Positions 37,575 to 45,311 of a stretch of DNA of 64,000 nucleotides are shown in pieces. The stretch is from NCBI RefSeq assembly GCF_004114935.1, contig NZ_CP022221.1, positions 4,485,001 through 4,549,000 on the forward strand, read 5' to 3'. Source of the stretch: Bradyrhizobium zhanjiangense. Lineage in GTDB: Bacteria > Pseudomonadota > Alphaproteobacteria > Rhizobiales > Xanthobacteraceae. Made by a program: the position numbers and the translations under genes. Positions within the stretch are counted from its first letter, which is position 1. The number at the start of each line of letters is the position of its first letter. The notes beneath the pieces were generated by a model. The model did not search any database. It worked only from the letters and a program-made list of their open reading frames with translations, and was not told the origin of the DNA.

Positions 37575-38687
37575 ATGATACCCGCATGCCTCTCCGACGA
37601 CTGGACCCTTTGCCCGGAGAGAGAGGACATCTCCGCTGAATTCACGCGGCTGCTCACCGCGGCCCAGGAGGGCGGTGCCACGATCGCCGAATGCCTGATG
37701 ATTGCGCGGCAGCTGAAGCGGGGCAACGATCAATCCTGGCATCGCGAATGGAAGAAGCTGGCGCAGGCCAACCGGCAGCGTGCCGAAGCCGCCTTCGCGG
37801 AAGGCCATTTGGCGACGGCACAGCGCAACTGGCTGCGTGCGACGAACTACTATGGTGCAGCGGCGATGCCGCTCGACCCGGCCGACGAGCGCCGCTGGGT
37901 CGCAGTGCTCGCGATGCAGGAGTGCGCCCGCCGCTATTTGTCGGCGCGCGGCCCGGCCGGCGAGGTCGTGACCATCCCCTGGATCGACGGACATGCGCTG
38001 CAGGGCTACTTCCTGCCTGCGTCGTCGGGAAGTGGGCGGGCGCCGACCGTGATCTGCATTGGCGAGCCCGGCCACCGCAAGGAGGAGTTTCTGTTCAAGC
38101 TCGCGCCGCATGCGCGCGAGCGCGGATTCTCGATGCTGGCACTGGACCTCTTCGGCGACCAGCGCGACGATTTTCTCGACGAGCTGCTGCGACGCCGGGA
38201 TCTCGAGAGCTCGATTCCCTGCGTCATGGACTATCTGGAGATGCGCAGCGACGTCGATTTCGGGCGCGTCGCGATCGTTGCGGACGGCTGGGGCTCTTCC
38301 TTCGTCGCGCGCGCGGTGTTGCAGGAGCCGCGGCTTGCCGCCGCCGTCTGCGACGGCGGGCTGTGGGATCTGCACGAGCGGGCCTTCTTCGCCAGCCGAT
38401 TCGCGATGAGCGACGTCAGCATCGTGCCGGTGCCGCATGCCCCGCTGATGGCTTCCAGCGCCGACTGCCCGGTGCTGATCACGCTCGGCGAGGACGGCTG
38501 GCTCAAGGCCGATCGGGCCCGTCAGCTCGTCCAGAAATCTCGGCTCGGAAGCTCGGACGTGATGCTGAAGGTGTTCACTGCGGCAGAGACCGGCGCGGCG
38601 CAGGCGCATGCGGACAACCCCAGCCTTGCCAACGAATACATCTTCGACTGGCTCGAATCGCGGCTCGGCGCGGCCGGGCGGATCTGA
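37575..38687 (+). CDS. Alpha/beta-hydrolase-like protein lacking an obvious nucleophile
   Basis: 370 residues: an N-terminal helical cap (residues ~1-120) and a C-terminal hydrolase fold, as in the 2,6-dihydropseudooxynicotine hydrolase / FrsA group. The oxyanion strand reads PTVICIGEPGHRKEEF. At the nucleophile elbow the sequence is VAIVADGWGSSFVAR: where GxSxG is expected stands A-D-G-W-G, so Ser is replaced by Gly. An acid-loop Asp (TLGEDGWL) remains. The role may be non-catalytic. It has no near neighbours in the same direction. Confidence 0.75.
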   Translation: MIPACLSDDWTLCPEREDISAEFTRLLTAAQEGGATIAECLMIARQLKRGNDQSWHREWKKLAQANRQRAEAAFAEGHLATAQRNWLRATNYYGAAAMPLDPADERRWVAVLAMQECARRYLSARGPAGEVVTIPWIDGHALQGYFLPASSGSGRAPTVICIGEPGHRKEEFLFKLAPHARERGFSMLALDLFGDQRDDFLDELLRRRDLESSIPCVMDYLEMRSDVDFGRVAIVADGWGSSFVARAVLQEPRLAAAVCDGGLWDLHERAFFASRFAMSDVSIVPVPHAPLMASSADCPVLITLGEDGWLKADRARQLVQKSRLGSSDVMLKVFTAAETGAAQAHADNPSLANEYIFDWLESRLGAAGRI

Positions 38688-38700
38688 TCTAAAGCGCGCG

Positions 38701-39258
38701 TCAGAAATCGAGGGTGAGGCGGACGCAGGCCTTCTCGAGGCGGGACTTCAGCATTGCGAGCTTGGCGGTGAATTCAGTGAGCTCGTGCTCGTCGAACTCC
38801 TGGAAGACGAATTCCTTGATGGTCTTGTACTGCTCGTTGAGGCTCGCCAGGTGCTTCTGCGTCTTCTCGGTCAGGGACAGTCGCACCACCCTGGCGTCGG
38901 TCGGCGAGGGACGACGGCGCAACAGGCCCTTCTTCTCGAGGAGCTTGGACTGGGTGGTGACGAACGAGGGATCGACGTGGAGGAGCTTGGAGACGACGTT
39001 GACCGGGATGCCGTCGTCCTTGTCGAGGTCGGAGATGGCCATCAGGATCAGCCATTGCGGGCCGCTGATGCCGAGCGTCCTCGCCCAGAACTGACGCAGC
39101 TCCTCCAGATACATGTTGATCGACGATATCTCCCAGGTGAAGCGCCTGATGATATCCAGATTTCCGATGGAGCGCAGGCGCGCACCCTCTTTCCTCGTTG
39201 CGGACACAGCGTCACTCCCGTGAACTGATTCTTCAGGCCGGTGTTCATGGAGGGCCAT
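38701..39258 (-). CDS. MarR-family transcriptional regulator
   Basis: About 185 residues from ATG 39258; the frame allows 39285. The winged helix spans residues ~85-135: VNVVSKLLHVDPSFVTTQSK, LLEKKGLLRRRPSPTDARVV, RLSLTEKTQ, the last part being the wing. It is convergent with the hydrolase-like gene, with 13 bases between stops. Upstream lies the porin promoter region, so it may regulate the porin or itself. The ligand is unknown. Confidence 0.88.
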   Translation of the reverse strand: MALHEHRPEESVHGSDAVSATRKEGARLRSIGNLDIIRRFTWEISSINMYLEELRQFWARTLGISGPQWLILMAISDLDKDDGIPVNVVSKLLHVDPSFVTTQSKLLEKKGLLRRRPSPTDARVVRLSLTEKTQKHLASLNEQYKTIKEFVFQEFDEHELTEFTAKLAMLKSRLEKACVRLTLDF

Positions 39259-39612
39259 AGTCCACGCAAGCCTGCCCTGACGCAAGTGCAGAGCAGGGTA
39301 ATTTCGTCACTAAAACTACAAAGATGATCAGCTCAGCAGATTTGGCTCACCCTGGTGTTGCGCGCGGGGCACAGGTTTAGTGAAACAATAAAGCTGACTA
39401 AATAAACTATTTTGATTAGCGGAACAGCGTAGGCATATTGGCTGGGACGGTGGGGGGTACTCGATCGTCCCGTTGCAGGTGGTTCGCTCACGTCCCTCGC
39501 GTTGCAAGCGGGTGCGTCCGAAAGCGCGAAGCGGCCGAGCGGATTGAAGAGGCGGGGACCTGGGGGGCCTCACGGTCCAGTCTCCGTAAAATGAGCAACT
39601 TGGAGGTTTTAA
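39259..39612 (+). promoter_or_regulatory. Divergent promoter region of marR and porin
   Basis: 354 bases without a gene. It is AT-rich near 39385-39420 (AATAAAGCTGACTAAATAAAC), likely the porin promoter, which would give a leader of about 180 bases. ACTTGGAGG lies just before the porin ATG. No clear operator dyad was seen. Confidence 0.5.
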
Positions 39613-41136
39613 ATGAAAGTAGTGAAGAGCCTTTTGCTCGGCACTGCGGCGGGTCTGATCGCCGTAGGTGGAGCCCAGGCGGCCGATCTTCCGGTCAAGG
39701 CCAAGGCGGTCGAATACGTGAAGATCTGTTCGCTCTACGGCGCGGGTTTCTACTACATCCCGGGCAGCGACACCTGCATCAAGCTGGGCGGCTATCTGCG
39801 TGCCGAAGTCGCGCTCAACGCGGGCGGCAACTATAGCGCCCAGTACAACGGCGTCTTCGCGGCGAACAACCGCCTGACGAACTACTACTCGATGCGTGCT
39901 CGTGAGGATCTCAACATCGATACGCGCACCGCGACCGAGTACGGCGTGGTCCGCACCTATTTCGACGCGGTCTTCACCTGGACGACCGGCAGCTATGTCG
40001 GCACCGGCTCTGCCACAGGTGCGACCGGCTACAGTGCCACGACGGCTGGCTCGTCCACCATCAACCCGACGGACGGCGGCATCTCGGGCGGATCGCTCGG
40101 CGTCTACTACGCCTTCATCCAGTTCGCCGGCTTCACCATGGGTAAGTCCGTGTCGCAGTTCGACGCGCCCTGGATCAATTATCCCGGCAACAACTTCGAC
40201 CAGCTGGTCGGCGGCAGCGGCTCGACCAATGGCGTCGCCCAGTTCACCTACACGGCTGATTTCGGCCAGGGCGTGACGGCGACGATCTCGGCGCAGGACC
40301 AGACTCAGTTCTTCACGACCAACATCTGGAACACGGCCGGCATGAGCACCACCGGCGTCCTCGGCGGCGCCTACGGATCGAACGACATCGGTGGCACCCG
40401 GTCGCCCGACATCGTCGGCGTCGTCCGTGTCGACCAGGCCTGGGGCCTGTTCCAGGCGTCGGTCGCCGCGCACGACAATCACGTCGGCTACTACGGCGCC
40501 ACTGAAGTCACCGGTCATCCGGAAGACAAATGGGGCTGGGCCGTCCAGCTCGCTCTGTCGATCAAGAACATTCCGACCGGCGCAGGCGACGTGATCAACG
40601 TGTCGGGCGTCTACACCGAAGGCGCGAGCCGCTACAACTTCCAGTCGCTGGCTGCGACCAGCTACTCGATGTTCGGCAGCTCGAATGCGGCGTATCAGAG
40701 CATCGGCTTCGCCGGCGTGTCTGACGCGGTGTTCGGCCCCGGCGGCAACCTCGAGCTGACCAAGACCTACGGCTTCCGTGGTGCCTACACCCACAACTGG
40801 AGCCCGTACTGGAACACGGCGCTCTACGGCGCGTGGGCTGCGGTCAACTACAGCGGCACGGCGAAGGGCCTGATCTGCGGCAGCGCCGCGTTCGCGACCC
40901 TGACCGGCACCTGCAACCCGGACTTCAACATCGGCCAGGTCGGCGTCATCACCCGCTGGACGCCGGTGAAGAACCTGACCTTCTCGGCCGACTTCACCTA
41001 CAGCCATCTCGACCAGAAGTATTCGGGCGCGATCACGACCGGAGCACTGACGAGCGTCGCCAAGCCCGCGGCAACGTATGAGCTGAAGGACCAGGACACC
41101 TACAGCCTGCTGCTGCGCGCCCAGCGCAACTGGTAA
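39613..41136 (+). CDS. Porin (Porin_2 family)
   Basis: 507 residues. Signal peptide MKVVKSLLLGTAAGLIAVGG ends at AQAADLPVKA. The mature N terminus VEYVKICSLYGAGFYYIPGS, then DTCIKLGGYLRAEVALNAGG, is the Porin_2 signature of Rhizobiales, with one conserved Cys pair. The C terminus ends in an aromatic residue (LLLRAQRNW), as needed for BAM insertion. It forms outer-membrane channels for small solutes. Strong ribosome-binding site (TTGGAGG) and terminator suggest high expression. Confidence 0.95.
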   Translation: MKVVKSLLLGTAAGLIAVGGAQAADLPVKAKAVEYVKICSLYGAGFYYIPGSDTCIKLGGYLRAEVALNAGGNYSAQYNGVFAANNRLTNYYSMRAREDLNIDTRTATEYGVVRTYFDAVFTWTTGSYVGTGSATGATGYSATTAGSSTINPTDGGISGGSLGVYYAFIQFAGFTMGKSVSQFDAPWINYPGNNFDQLVGGSGSTNGVAQFTYTADFGQGVTATISAQDQTQFFTTNIWNTAGMSTTGVLGGAYGSNDIGGTRSPDIVGVVRVDQAWGLFQASVAAHDNHVGYYGATEVTGHPEDKWGWAVQLALSIKNIPTGAGDVINVSGVYTEGASRYNFQSLAATSYSMFGSSNAAYQSIGFAGVSDAVFGPGGNLELTKTYGFRGAYTHNWSPYWNTALYGAWAAVNYSGTAKGLICGSAAFATLTGTCNPDFNIGQVGVITRWTPVKNLTFSADFTYSHLDQKYSGAITTGALTSVAKPAATYELKDQDTYSLLLRAQRNW

Positions 41137-41158
41137 GCACGGTCTTCGGATATGAAGC

Positions 41159-41190
41159 AGCCCCGGCGGGAAACCGCCGGGGCTTTTGTT
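41159..41190 (+). terminator. Intrinsic terminator of the porin gene
   Basis: AGCCCCGGCGG (41159-41169), loop GAAA, CCGCCGGGGCT (41174-41184), followed by TTTGTT. Perfect 11-bp stem with a tetraloop. Confidence 0.92.
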
Positions 41191-41271
41191 ACGATGAGAG
41201 GTTCGGAAATCCGGCAGCTTTCCACGCAGCCAATGAAGGCAAGCCATGCGATTCGATCGTCCTCAGACTTA

Positions 41272-41300
41272 TTTACTTACCTGAGTTACTAAGCTATATA
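41272..41300 (+). promoter_or_regulatory. Sigma-70-like promoter for candidate small RNA
   Basis: TTTACT (41272-41277), a 17-base spacer, TATATA (41295-41300). It lies in an intergenic region after the porin terminator, 54 bases before a second terminator hairpin. Confidence 0.5.
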
Positions 41301-41306
41301 CTCCCA

Positions 41307-41386
41307 GCCGATGACGAAAGTTGCGGCTCTTAGCTTCACGCTAAGCCTCCAAGAACCTCCGGTGATGCCCCGCCGGAGGTTTTTCG
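41307..41386 (+). ncRNA. Candidate ~80-nt small RNA
   Basis: Downstream of the promoter at 41272-41300 the predicted RNA has a hairpin CTTAGC-TTCAC-GCTAAG (41329-41345), a single-stranded CCTCCAAG that resembles an anti-Shine-Dalgarno sequence, and a terminator AACCTCCGG / CCGGAGGTT (41354-41362, 41373-41381) followed by TTTCGTTTT. No start codon with a credible frame is present. Promoter, structured body and terminator in an otherwise empty region support a regulatory RNA; the name and targets are unknown. Confidence 0.5.
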
Positions 41387-41437
41387 TTTTCTAGAGCATG
41401 ATTGAGATGCGGCTTGATCGCTGCAACACCGGAGGTG

Positions 41438-41562
41438 CACTCCCTCTCCCGCTTGCGGGAGAGGGTTGGGGAGAGGGTGTTTCCGCAATGGGACAATCCC
41501 TAAGAGGAGACAGCCCTCACCCGGCGCTTCGCGCCGACCTCTCCCGCAAGCGGGAGAGGTGA
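41438..41562. repeat. Inverted repeat CTCTCCCGCTTGCGGGAGAG type
   Basis: CTCCCTCTCCCGCTTGCGGG, followed by AGAGGG, and the reverse-direction CCTCTCCCGCAAGCGGGAGA with GG are each palindromes and together form a pair, with GGCGCTTCGCGCC between. It lies convergent to the GcrA-like gene. This is a repeat type widespread in Proteobacteria (recalled). Confidence 0.75.
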
Positions 41563-41608
41563 CCGAGCCGCGGCTACACACATTTCATGCTCAAGAGATC
41601 CCGCGGTT

Positions 41609-42112
41609 TCAGCCGCGCATGGCGCGGCTGCGCGAGTTCGGCCGGTAGGCGAGGCGGCTGTGGCCGGCGCAGTAGGACTGGCCGTCGGGTGCAGCGTTGC
41701 CGCAGAAGCAGAAATCGTCTTCGCCCGGCGTCGAGATCGGCCAGCGGCACCGGTTCTCGGAAAGCTCCAACAGCGAGCAGCGGTTGGCCTCGTCGATCGG
41801 CCCTGTGATCACGGGCGCGTCGGTCTCGCCGTAGATCGTGGCGAGCATCTCATATTGCAGCCGCGGCACGGCCCTCGGTGCGCGCGCCGGCGCAAAGCCC
41901 CTGTCGTGAACCTTGCGCTCGTCGGCCGTCCGGCCCCGCGTCAGATTCAATCGGGACAGCTTGCCGATCACGGCGTTGCGGCTGACGCCGATGTCGGCGG
42001 CGATCTCGCGGCAGGAGAGGCCGGCCTCGAAATGCCGCTTCAAGAGTTCAATGCGTTCGTCGGTCCAAGTCTGTGAAGCAGTCTGTGAAGCAGTCGGGGA
42101 AACAGCAGGCAT
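41609..42112 (-). CDS. GcrA-family cell-cycle regulator homologue
   Basis: 167 residues. After an N-terminal TASQTASQT repeat, residues ~15-60 read TWTDERIELLKRHFEAGLSC then REIAADIGVSRNAVIGKLSR, the GcrA DNA-binding helix-turn-helix. The C-terminal sigma-interacting domain has CRWPI and FCFCGNAAPDGQSYCAGHSR. GcrA acts with sigma-70 at promoters methylated by CcrM. Alphaproteobacteria often have several paralogues; whether this is the main one cannot be told. Start 42112 lies in the SQTA-coding repeat; the start could be later. Confidence 0.88.
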   Translation of the reverse strand: MPAVSPTASQTASQTWTDERIELLKRHFEAGLSCREIAADIGVSRNAVIGKLSRLNLTRGRTADERKVHDRGFAPARAPRAVPRLQYEMLATIYGETDAPVITGPIDEANRCSLLELSENRCRWPISTPGEDDFCFCGNAAPDGQSYCAGHSRLAYRPNSRSRAMRG

Positions 42113-42186
42113 GTGTAACGGTCCCAGGTTGCGAGATGTCGGCCATCCGCCGCTCGAGATCGGTCCGCCTCACGTCCGGCGCGCGC

Positions 42187-42384
42187 TCACGTCCTGCCAT
42201 TGTCGCGGATCGACAAAAGCCCGTCCTTGATGGCGAGACGGATGCCTTCCTCGATCAAGGTACGTGCGACGCCGGGGACGCTGGTGCCGTGGGTGCCCTG
42301 TCTCACCAGTTTCTCCAGATAGGTGATGGTCGAGAGCGCCAAGGTTACGGGAATACGGTCAGTCTCGGCTTTTTCGGTGGCCAT
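42187..42384 (-). CDS. Small helical, possibly ribbon-helix-helix, protein
   Basis: 65 residues: MATEKAETDRIPVTLALSTI, then TYLEKLVRQGTHGTSVPGVA, then RTLIEEGIRLAIKDG. A short beta strand (IPVTLAL) followed by two helices is the pattern of ribbon-helix-helix DNA-binding proteins. It lies upstream of the GcrA-like gene on the same strand, 74 bases away, so both may share a transcript. The DNA-binding role is inference. Confidence 0.6.
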   Translation of the reverse strand: MATEKAETDRIPVTLALSTITYLEKLVRQGTHGTSVPGVARTLIEEGIRLAIKDGLLSIRDNGRT

Positions 42385-42583
42385 GGCCCGAACGCTAGCC
42401 TCTTACTCGGGTACATAAAAGTAACGATTAAGACTCTATTTAGGTTCAGGGGTGGAAGTCAAATCCGGGCCATGCCGGTGCATCAGCCCATTGGAATCGC
42501 TGGAGAAGTTCGGGCATGGCGCGGCGCGCCGCCCGAAAGCCGGGCGGCGGGATGCATCGACACGTCAGGGAAGGGTGGCCGGC

Positions 42584-43525
42584 TCAGCCGTGCACGATCG
42601 CCTTTTCGATCATGCAATGGATGCCCTTGGCGCCGTTGACGGTCTGGGTCACCCGCAAATCGGCGGCCAGGCTGCACAGCGTGTAGGCGTCCTCGCGCGA
42701 CAAGTTTCGCGTCTCGCCGAGCAGCGCGATCATGTCGCGCAGCGCGCGCACCGCGCACTGGTCGAGGTTGGGGTCCATCGCCATGGTCATGTAGTGTGTC
42801 GCCGTCTCGGCGCGGGGATAGTCGAACTTGAGGTCCTTGCGCAGCGTCAGGCGGAAGCGGCCCCGGAGTGCGGTCTCGATCGCGGTGACGCAGACCTCGC
42901 CGTCGCCTTGCACGCCGTGGCCGTCGCCACAGGAGAACAATGCGCCCGGCACGAACACCGGCAAATAGAGCGTCGCACCCGCACCTAACTCCTTGTTGTC
43001 GAGATTGCCGCCCATCGCGCGCGGGATCAGCGAGGAGATGCGGCCCCAGCTAGGTGGCGGCGACACGCCCATCACGCCGAAGAACGGTTTGAGCGGCAGG
43101 TCCAGGCCCCATGGCATGCGGCCGACCATCCGCGACCGGTCGAGCGGGATATTCAGGATACGCGTCTCGTGGAAATCGTCGGGCAGGGTGCCGGACAGCG
43201 GCTTGATCATGTTCCAGCCCCAATCCTGCCGGAGCTGGACGTCGAGGATCTCGACCGCGAGCACGTCGCCGGGCTCGGCGCCTTCGACCGCGATGGGGCC
43301 GGTGAGGATGTGGCCGGGCAGCATGCGCTCGTTCCTGGCATGAACCTCGAACATCTCCGGCGGAATGTGAAACTTATTGCGGTCGGGCAGCATGTCCGGA
43401 CCGCCGCTGATGGTGTCGACCGTCACCTCATCGCCGCTGGCGATGGTGAGGACGGGCTTGAGCGCGGCTTCGAAGAAGCCCCAATGACAGGTTTCGGGGC
43501 TGGAATGCAGGTGATGATGGGTCAT
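42584..43525 (-). CDS. Acetamidase/formamidase family protein
   Basis: 313 residues matching FmdA_AmdA: CHWGFFEAALKPVLTIASGD, HILTGPIAVEGAEPGDVLAV, and FSCGDGHGVQGDGEVCVTAI, which holds the conserved Asp/Gly-rich active-site region. These enzymes release ammonia from short amides and often lie in nitrogen scavenging regions. No amide transporter is adjacent. It is divergent from the YdcF-like gene; the shared region includes a palindromic repeat. Confidence 0.9.
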   Translation of the reverse strand: MTHHHLHSSPETCHWGFFEAALKPVLTIASGDEVTVDTISGGPDMLPDRNKFHIPPEMFEVHARNERMLPGHILTGPIAVEGAEPGDVLAVEILDVQLRQDWGWNMIKPLSGTLPDDFHETRILNIPLDRSRMVGRMPWGLDLPLKPFFGVMGVSPPPSWGRISSLIPRAMGGNLDNKELGAGATLYLPVFVPGALFSCGDGHGVQGDGEVCVTAIETALRGRFRLTLRKDLKFDYPRAETATHYMTMAMDPNLDQCAVRALRDMIALLGETRNLSREDAYTLCSLAADLRVTQTVNGAKGIHCMIEKAIVHG

Positions 43526-43547
43526 TTGCCGCGCCCGGTTGGTTTCA

Positions 43548-43630
43548 TCGGCCGCGGGCTTGACCCGACGATCGATCCTCTTTCAAGAAGATTTCTGAAG
43601 AAGGCCGGGCCGGTCAAGCCCGCGCATGAC
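43548..43630. repeat. Palindromic repeat GCGGGCTTGACCCG / CGGGCCGGTCAAGCCCGC
   Basis: Arms at 43554-43567 and 43606-43623 pair with a two-base bulge; related in plan to the elements at 46516 and 49716. It occupies the whole space where the N terminus of the YdcF-like gene would lie if the upstream ATG were used. Confidence 0.7.
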
Positions 43631-43657
43631 AGGCACGATCATTTCAGCGAGGCTCCC

Positions 43658-44461
43658 CTGTTTTTCGCTCTTTCCAAGACCCTCGGCGTCGCGCTGCTGC
43701 CGATCAATCTCCTGGCCGAACTCGGAATCCTGTCTGTCGTGCTGATGGCGACGCGCTTTGCTGCGCTCGGCCGCAAGCTCGCCGTGACGACGCTGGTTCT
43801 GCTCGCGCTCGCCGCGTTCTCGCCGCTGGGCAATCTCCTGATCTATCCGCTGGAGTCGCGCTTTGCGCCCTGGGATCCGTCGCGCGGTGCGCCCGACGGC
43901 ATCATCGTGCTCGGCGGCTCGGTCGACACCGATCTGTCGGCGGCGCATCGCACGCCGGTCGTCGCCCACGCGGCCGATCGTCTGTTTGCGCCGGCCGAGC
44001 TCGCCCGCCGCTATCCCAATGCGCGCATCGTCTTCACCGGGGGCACGTCGAACCTGGTCTCGACCAACGCGAGGGAAGCTGATTATTCCGCGCCAGTCCT
44101 GGAGAATGCCGGCATTGCGAAGGAACGCCTGATCCTCGAGCGGGACTCCCGCAACACCTGGGAGAATGCCATCTTCACCAAGCAATTGGTGTCACCGAAG
44201 CCGGGCGAACGCTGGCTCCTGGTGACGTCGGCCTTTCACATGCCGCGCTCGATGGGAATCTTCCGCAAGGCCGGATTTGACGTCGAAGCCTATCCGGTGG
44301 ACTGGCGAATGGGCGGGCGTGACGATCTCTTCTCCTTCACCAATATGGGTGCGGACGGCCTTGGCCGAACTGACGTCGCTGTGCGCGAGTGGATCGGCCT
44401 CGTCGCCTACCGCCTGATGGGCAGGACTGGCGAGTTGCTTCCGGGACCCACCAAGGACTAG
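43658..44461 (+). CDS. YdcF/DUF218 family membrane protein, apparent CTG start
   Basis: 267 residues if translation starts at CTG 43658 (FFALSKTLGVALLPINLLA). Two membrane helices (residues ~3-30 and 40-60) precede the DUF218 domain: DGIIVLGGSVDTDLSAAHRT, ARIVFTGGTSNLVSTNAREA, WENAIFTKQL and LLVTSAFHMPRSMGIFRKAG. Relatives, as recalled, start with M-FFALSK, and no ATG, GTG or TTG is in frame between the palindromic repeat and this point. AGCGAGG lies five bases before the CTG. Upstream ATG 43513 would add repeat-coded residues. The role is in envelope or polysaccharide metabolism, poorly known. Confidence 0.8.
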   Translation: MFFALSKTLGVALLPINLLAELGILSVVLMATRFAALGRKLAVTTLVLLALAAFSPLGNLLIYPLESRFAPWDPSRGAPDGIIVLGGSVDTDLSAAHRTPVVAHAADRLFAPAELARRYPNARIVFTGGTSNLVSTNAREADYSAPVLENAGIAKERLILERDSRNTWENAIFTKQLVSPKPGERWLLVTSAFHMPRSMGIFRKAGFDVEAYPVDWRMGGRDDLFSFTNMGADGLGRTDVAVREWIGLVAYRLMGRTGELLPGPTKD

Positions 44462-44519
44462 AACGAGAGCCGCAAAACAAGAACAGACGGCGCGCGCGAT
44501 CGCCGGCTCGGAGGACGCC

Positions 44520-45302
44520 ATGCAACAGCAGAGTGCGGACAGGATCGATCTTGCCGGCCTCGTCGCCGATCTCAACAGCCTGCTGCGGCTGAAGACGACG
44601 GTGATCGGCATGAAACTGTTCGCGCGTGCCGCGGACATGGAGGCGATCCCAAAAATCCGGCGGCCGAACGCGATCCACACCACCGATCAGATCGTCAGCA
44701 TGGCCGCGCGTCTCGGATGGACCGTCGGCATCGCGGCCGACGATCTCGTGGGCGCGCAATGCCGCGCGGTGATCGGCCTTGCGCCGCAGGATGAAAAATG
44801 GCTCGCCGGCGAAAATTACGTCGGCGTGTGGCACGGCACGGCGGAGGACGCACGTAAGCGCCAGGAGGCGCTGGACGTGGTGCCGTTCGGGCAGTATCAG
44901 GCGCTCGCCGTCAGTCCGCTGGCGAGCGGCCGGCTCGATCCGCCCGACATCTGCCTCGTCTATGCGACGCCCGGGCAGATGATCATCCTGATCAACGGGC
45001 TGCAATATACCGGCTACAAGAAGTTCGAATGGGGCGTGGTCGGGGAGACCGCCTGCGCGGATTCCTGGGGGCGGGCGCTCAAGTCCGGCGAGCCCAGCCT
45101 GTCCTTGCCATGCTATGCCGAACGGCGCTATGGCGGCGTGCCGGACGAGGAGATGCTGATGGCCTTGAAGCCCTCGCATCTTGCGAAGGCGATTGAGGGC
45201 ATGAAGGCGCTGGCTAAGAACGGCCTGCGCTATCCGATCCCGCCCTATGGCATTCAAAGCGACGTCCGCGCCGGCATGGGCGTGAGCTACGCGAAAAAGT
45301 AA
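44520..45302 (+). CDS. DUF169 domain-containing protein
   Basis: 260 residues with GGAGG six bases upstream. DUF169 features: LLRLKTTVIGMKLFARAADM, then QALAVSPLASGRLDPPDICL and YATPGQMIILINGLQYTGYK, and CADSWGRALKSGEPSLSLPC with two Cys. The family has no settled function; members occur with reductases and amidases. The start of the next gene is 9 bases after the stop, so the pair is an operon with the saccharopine-dehydrogenase-like gene. Confidence 0.85.
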   Translation: MQQQSADRIDLAGLVADLNSLLRLKTTVIGMKLFARAADMEAIPKIRRPNAIHTTDQIVSMAARLGWTVGIAADDLVGAQCRAVIGLAPQDEKWLAGENYVGVWHGTAEDARKRQEALDVVPFGQYQALAVSPLASGRLDPPDICLVYATPGQMIILINGLQYTGYKKFEWGVVGETACADSWGRALKSGEPSLSLPCYAERRYGGVPDEEMLMALKPSHLAKAIEGMKALAKNGLRYPIPPYGIQSDVRAGMGVSYAKK

Positions 45303-45311
45303 AGGCCGATC

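Noticed and set aside
39328..41247. 639-codon minus-strand frame over the porin
   Set aside because: Low-complexity shadow of the porin gene, which has a signal peptide, ribosome-binding site and terminator.
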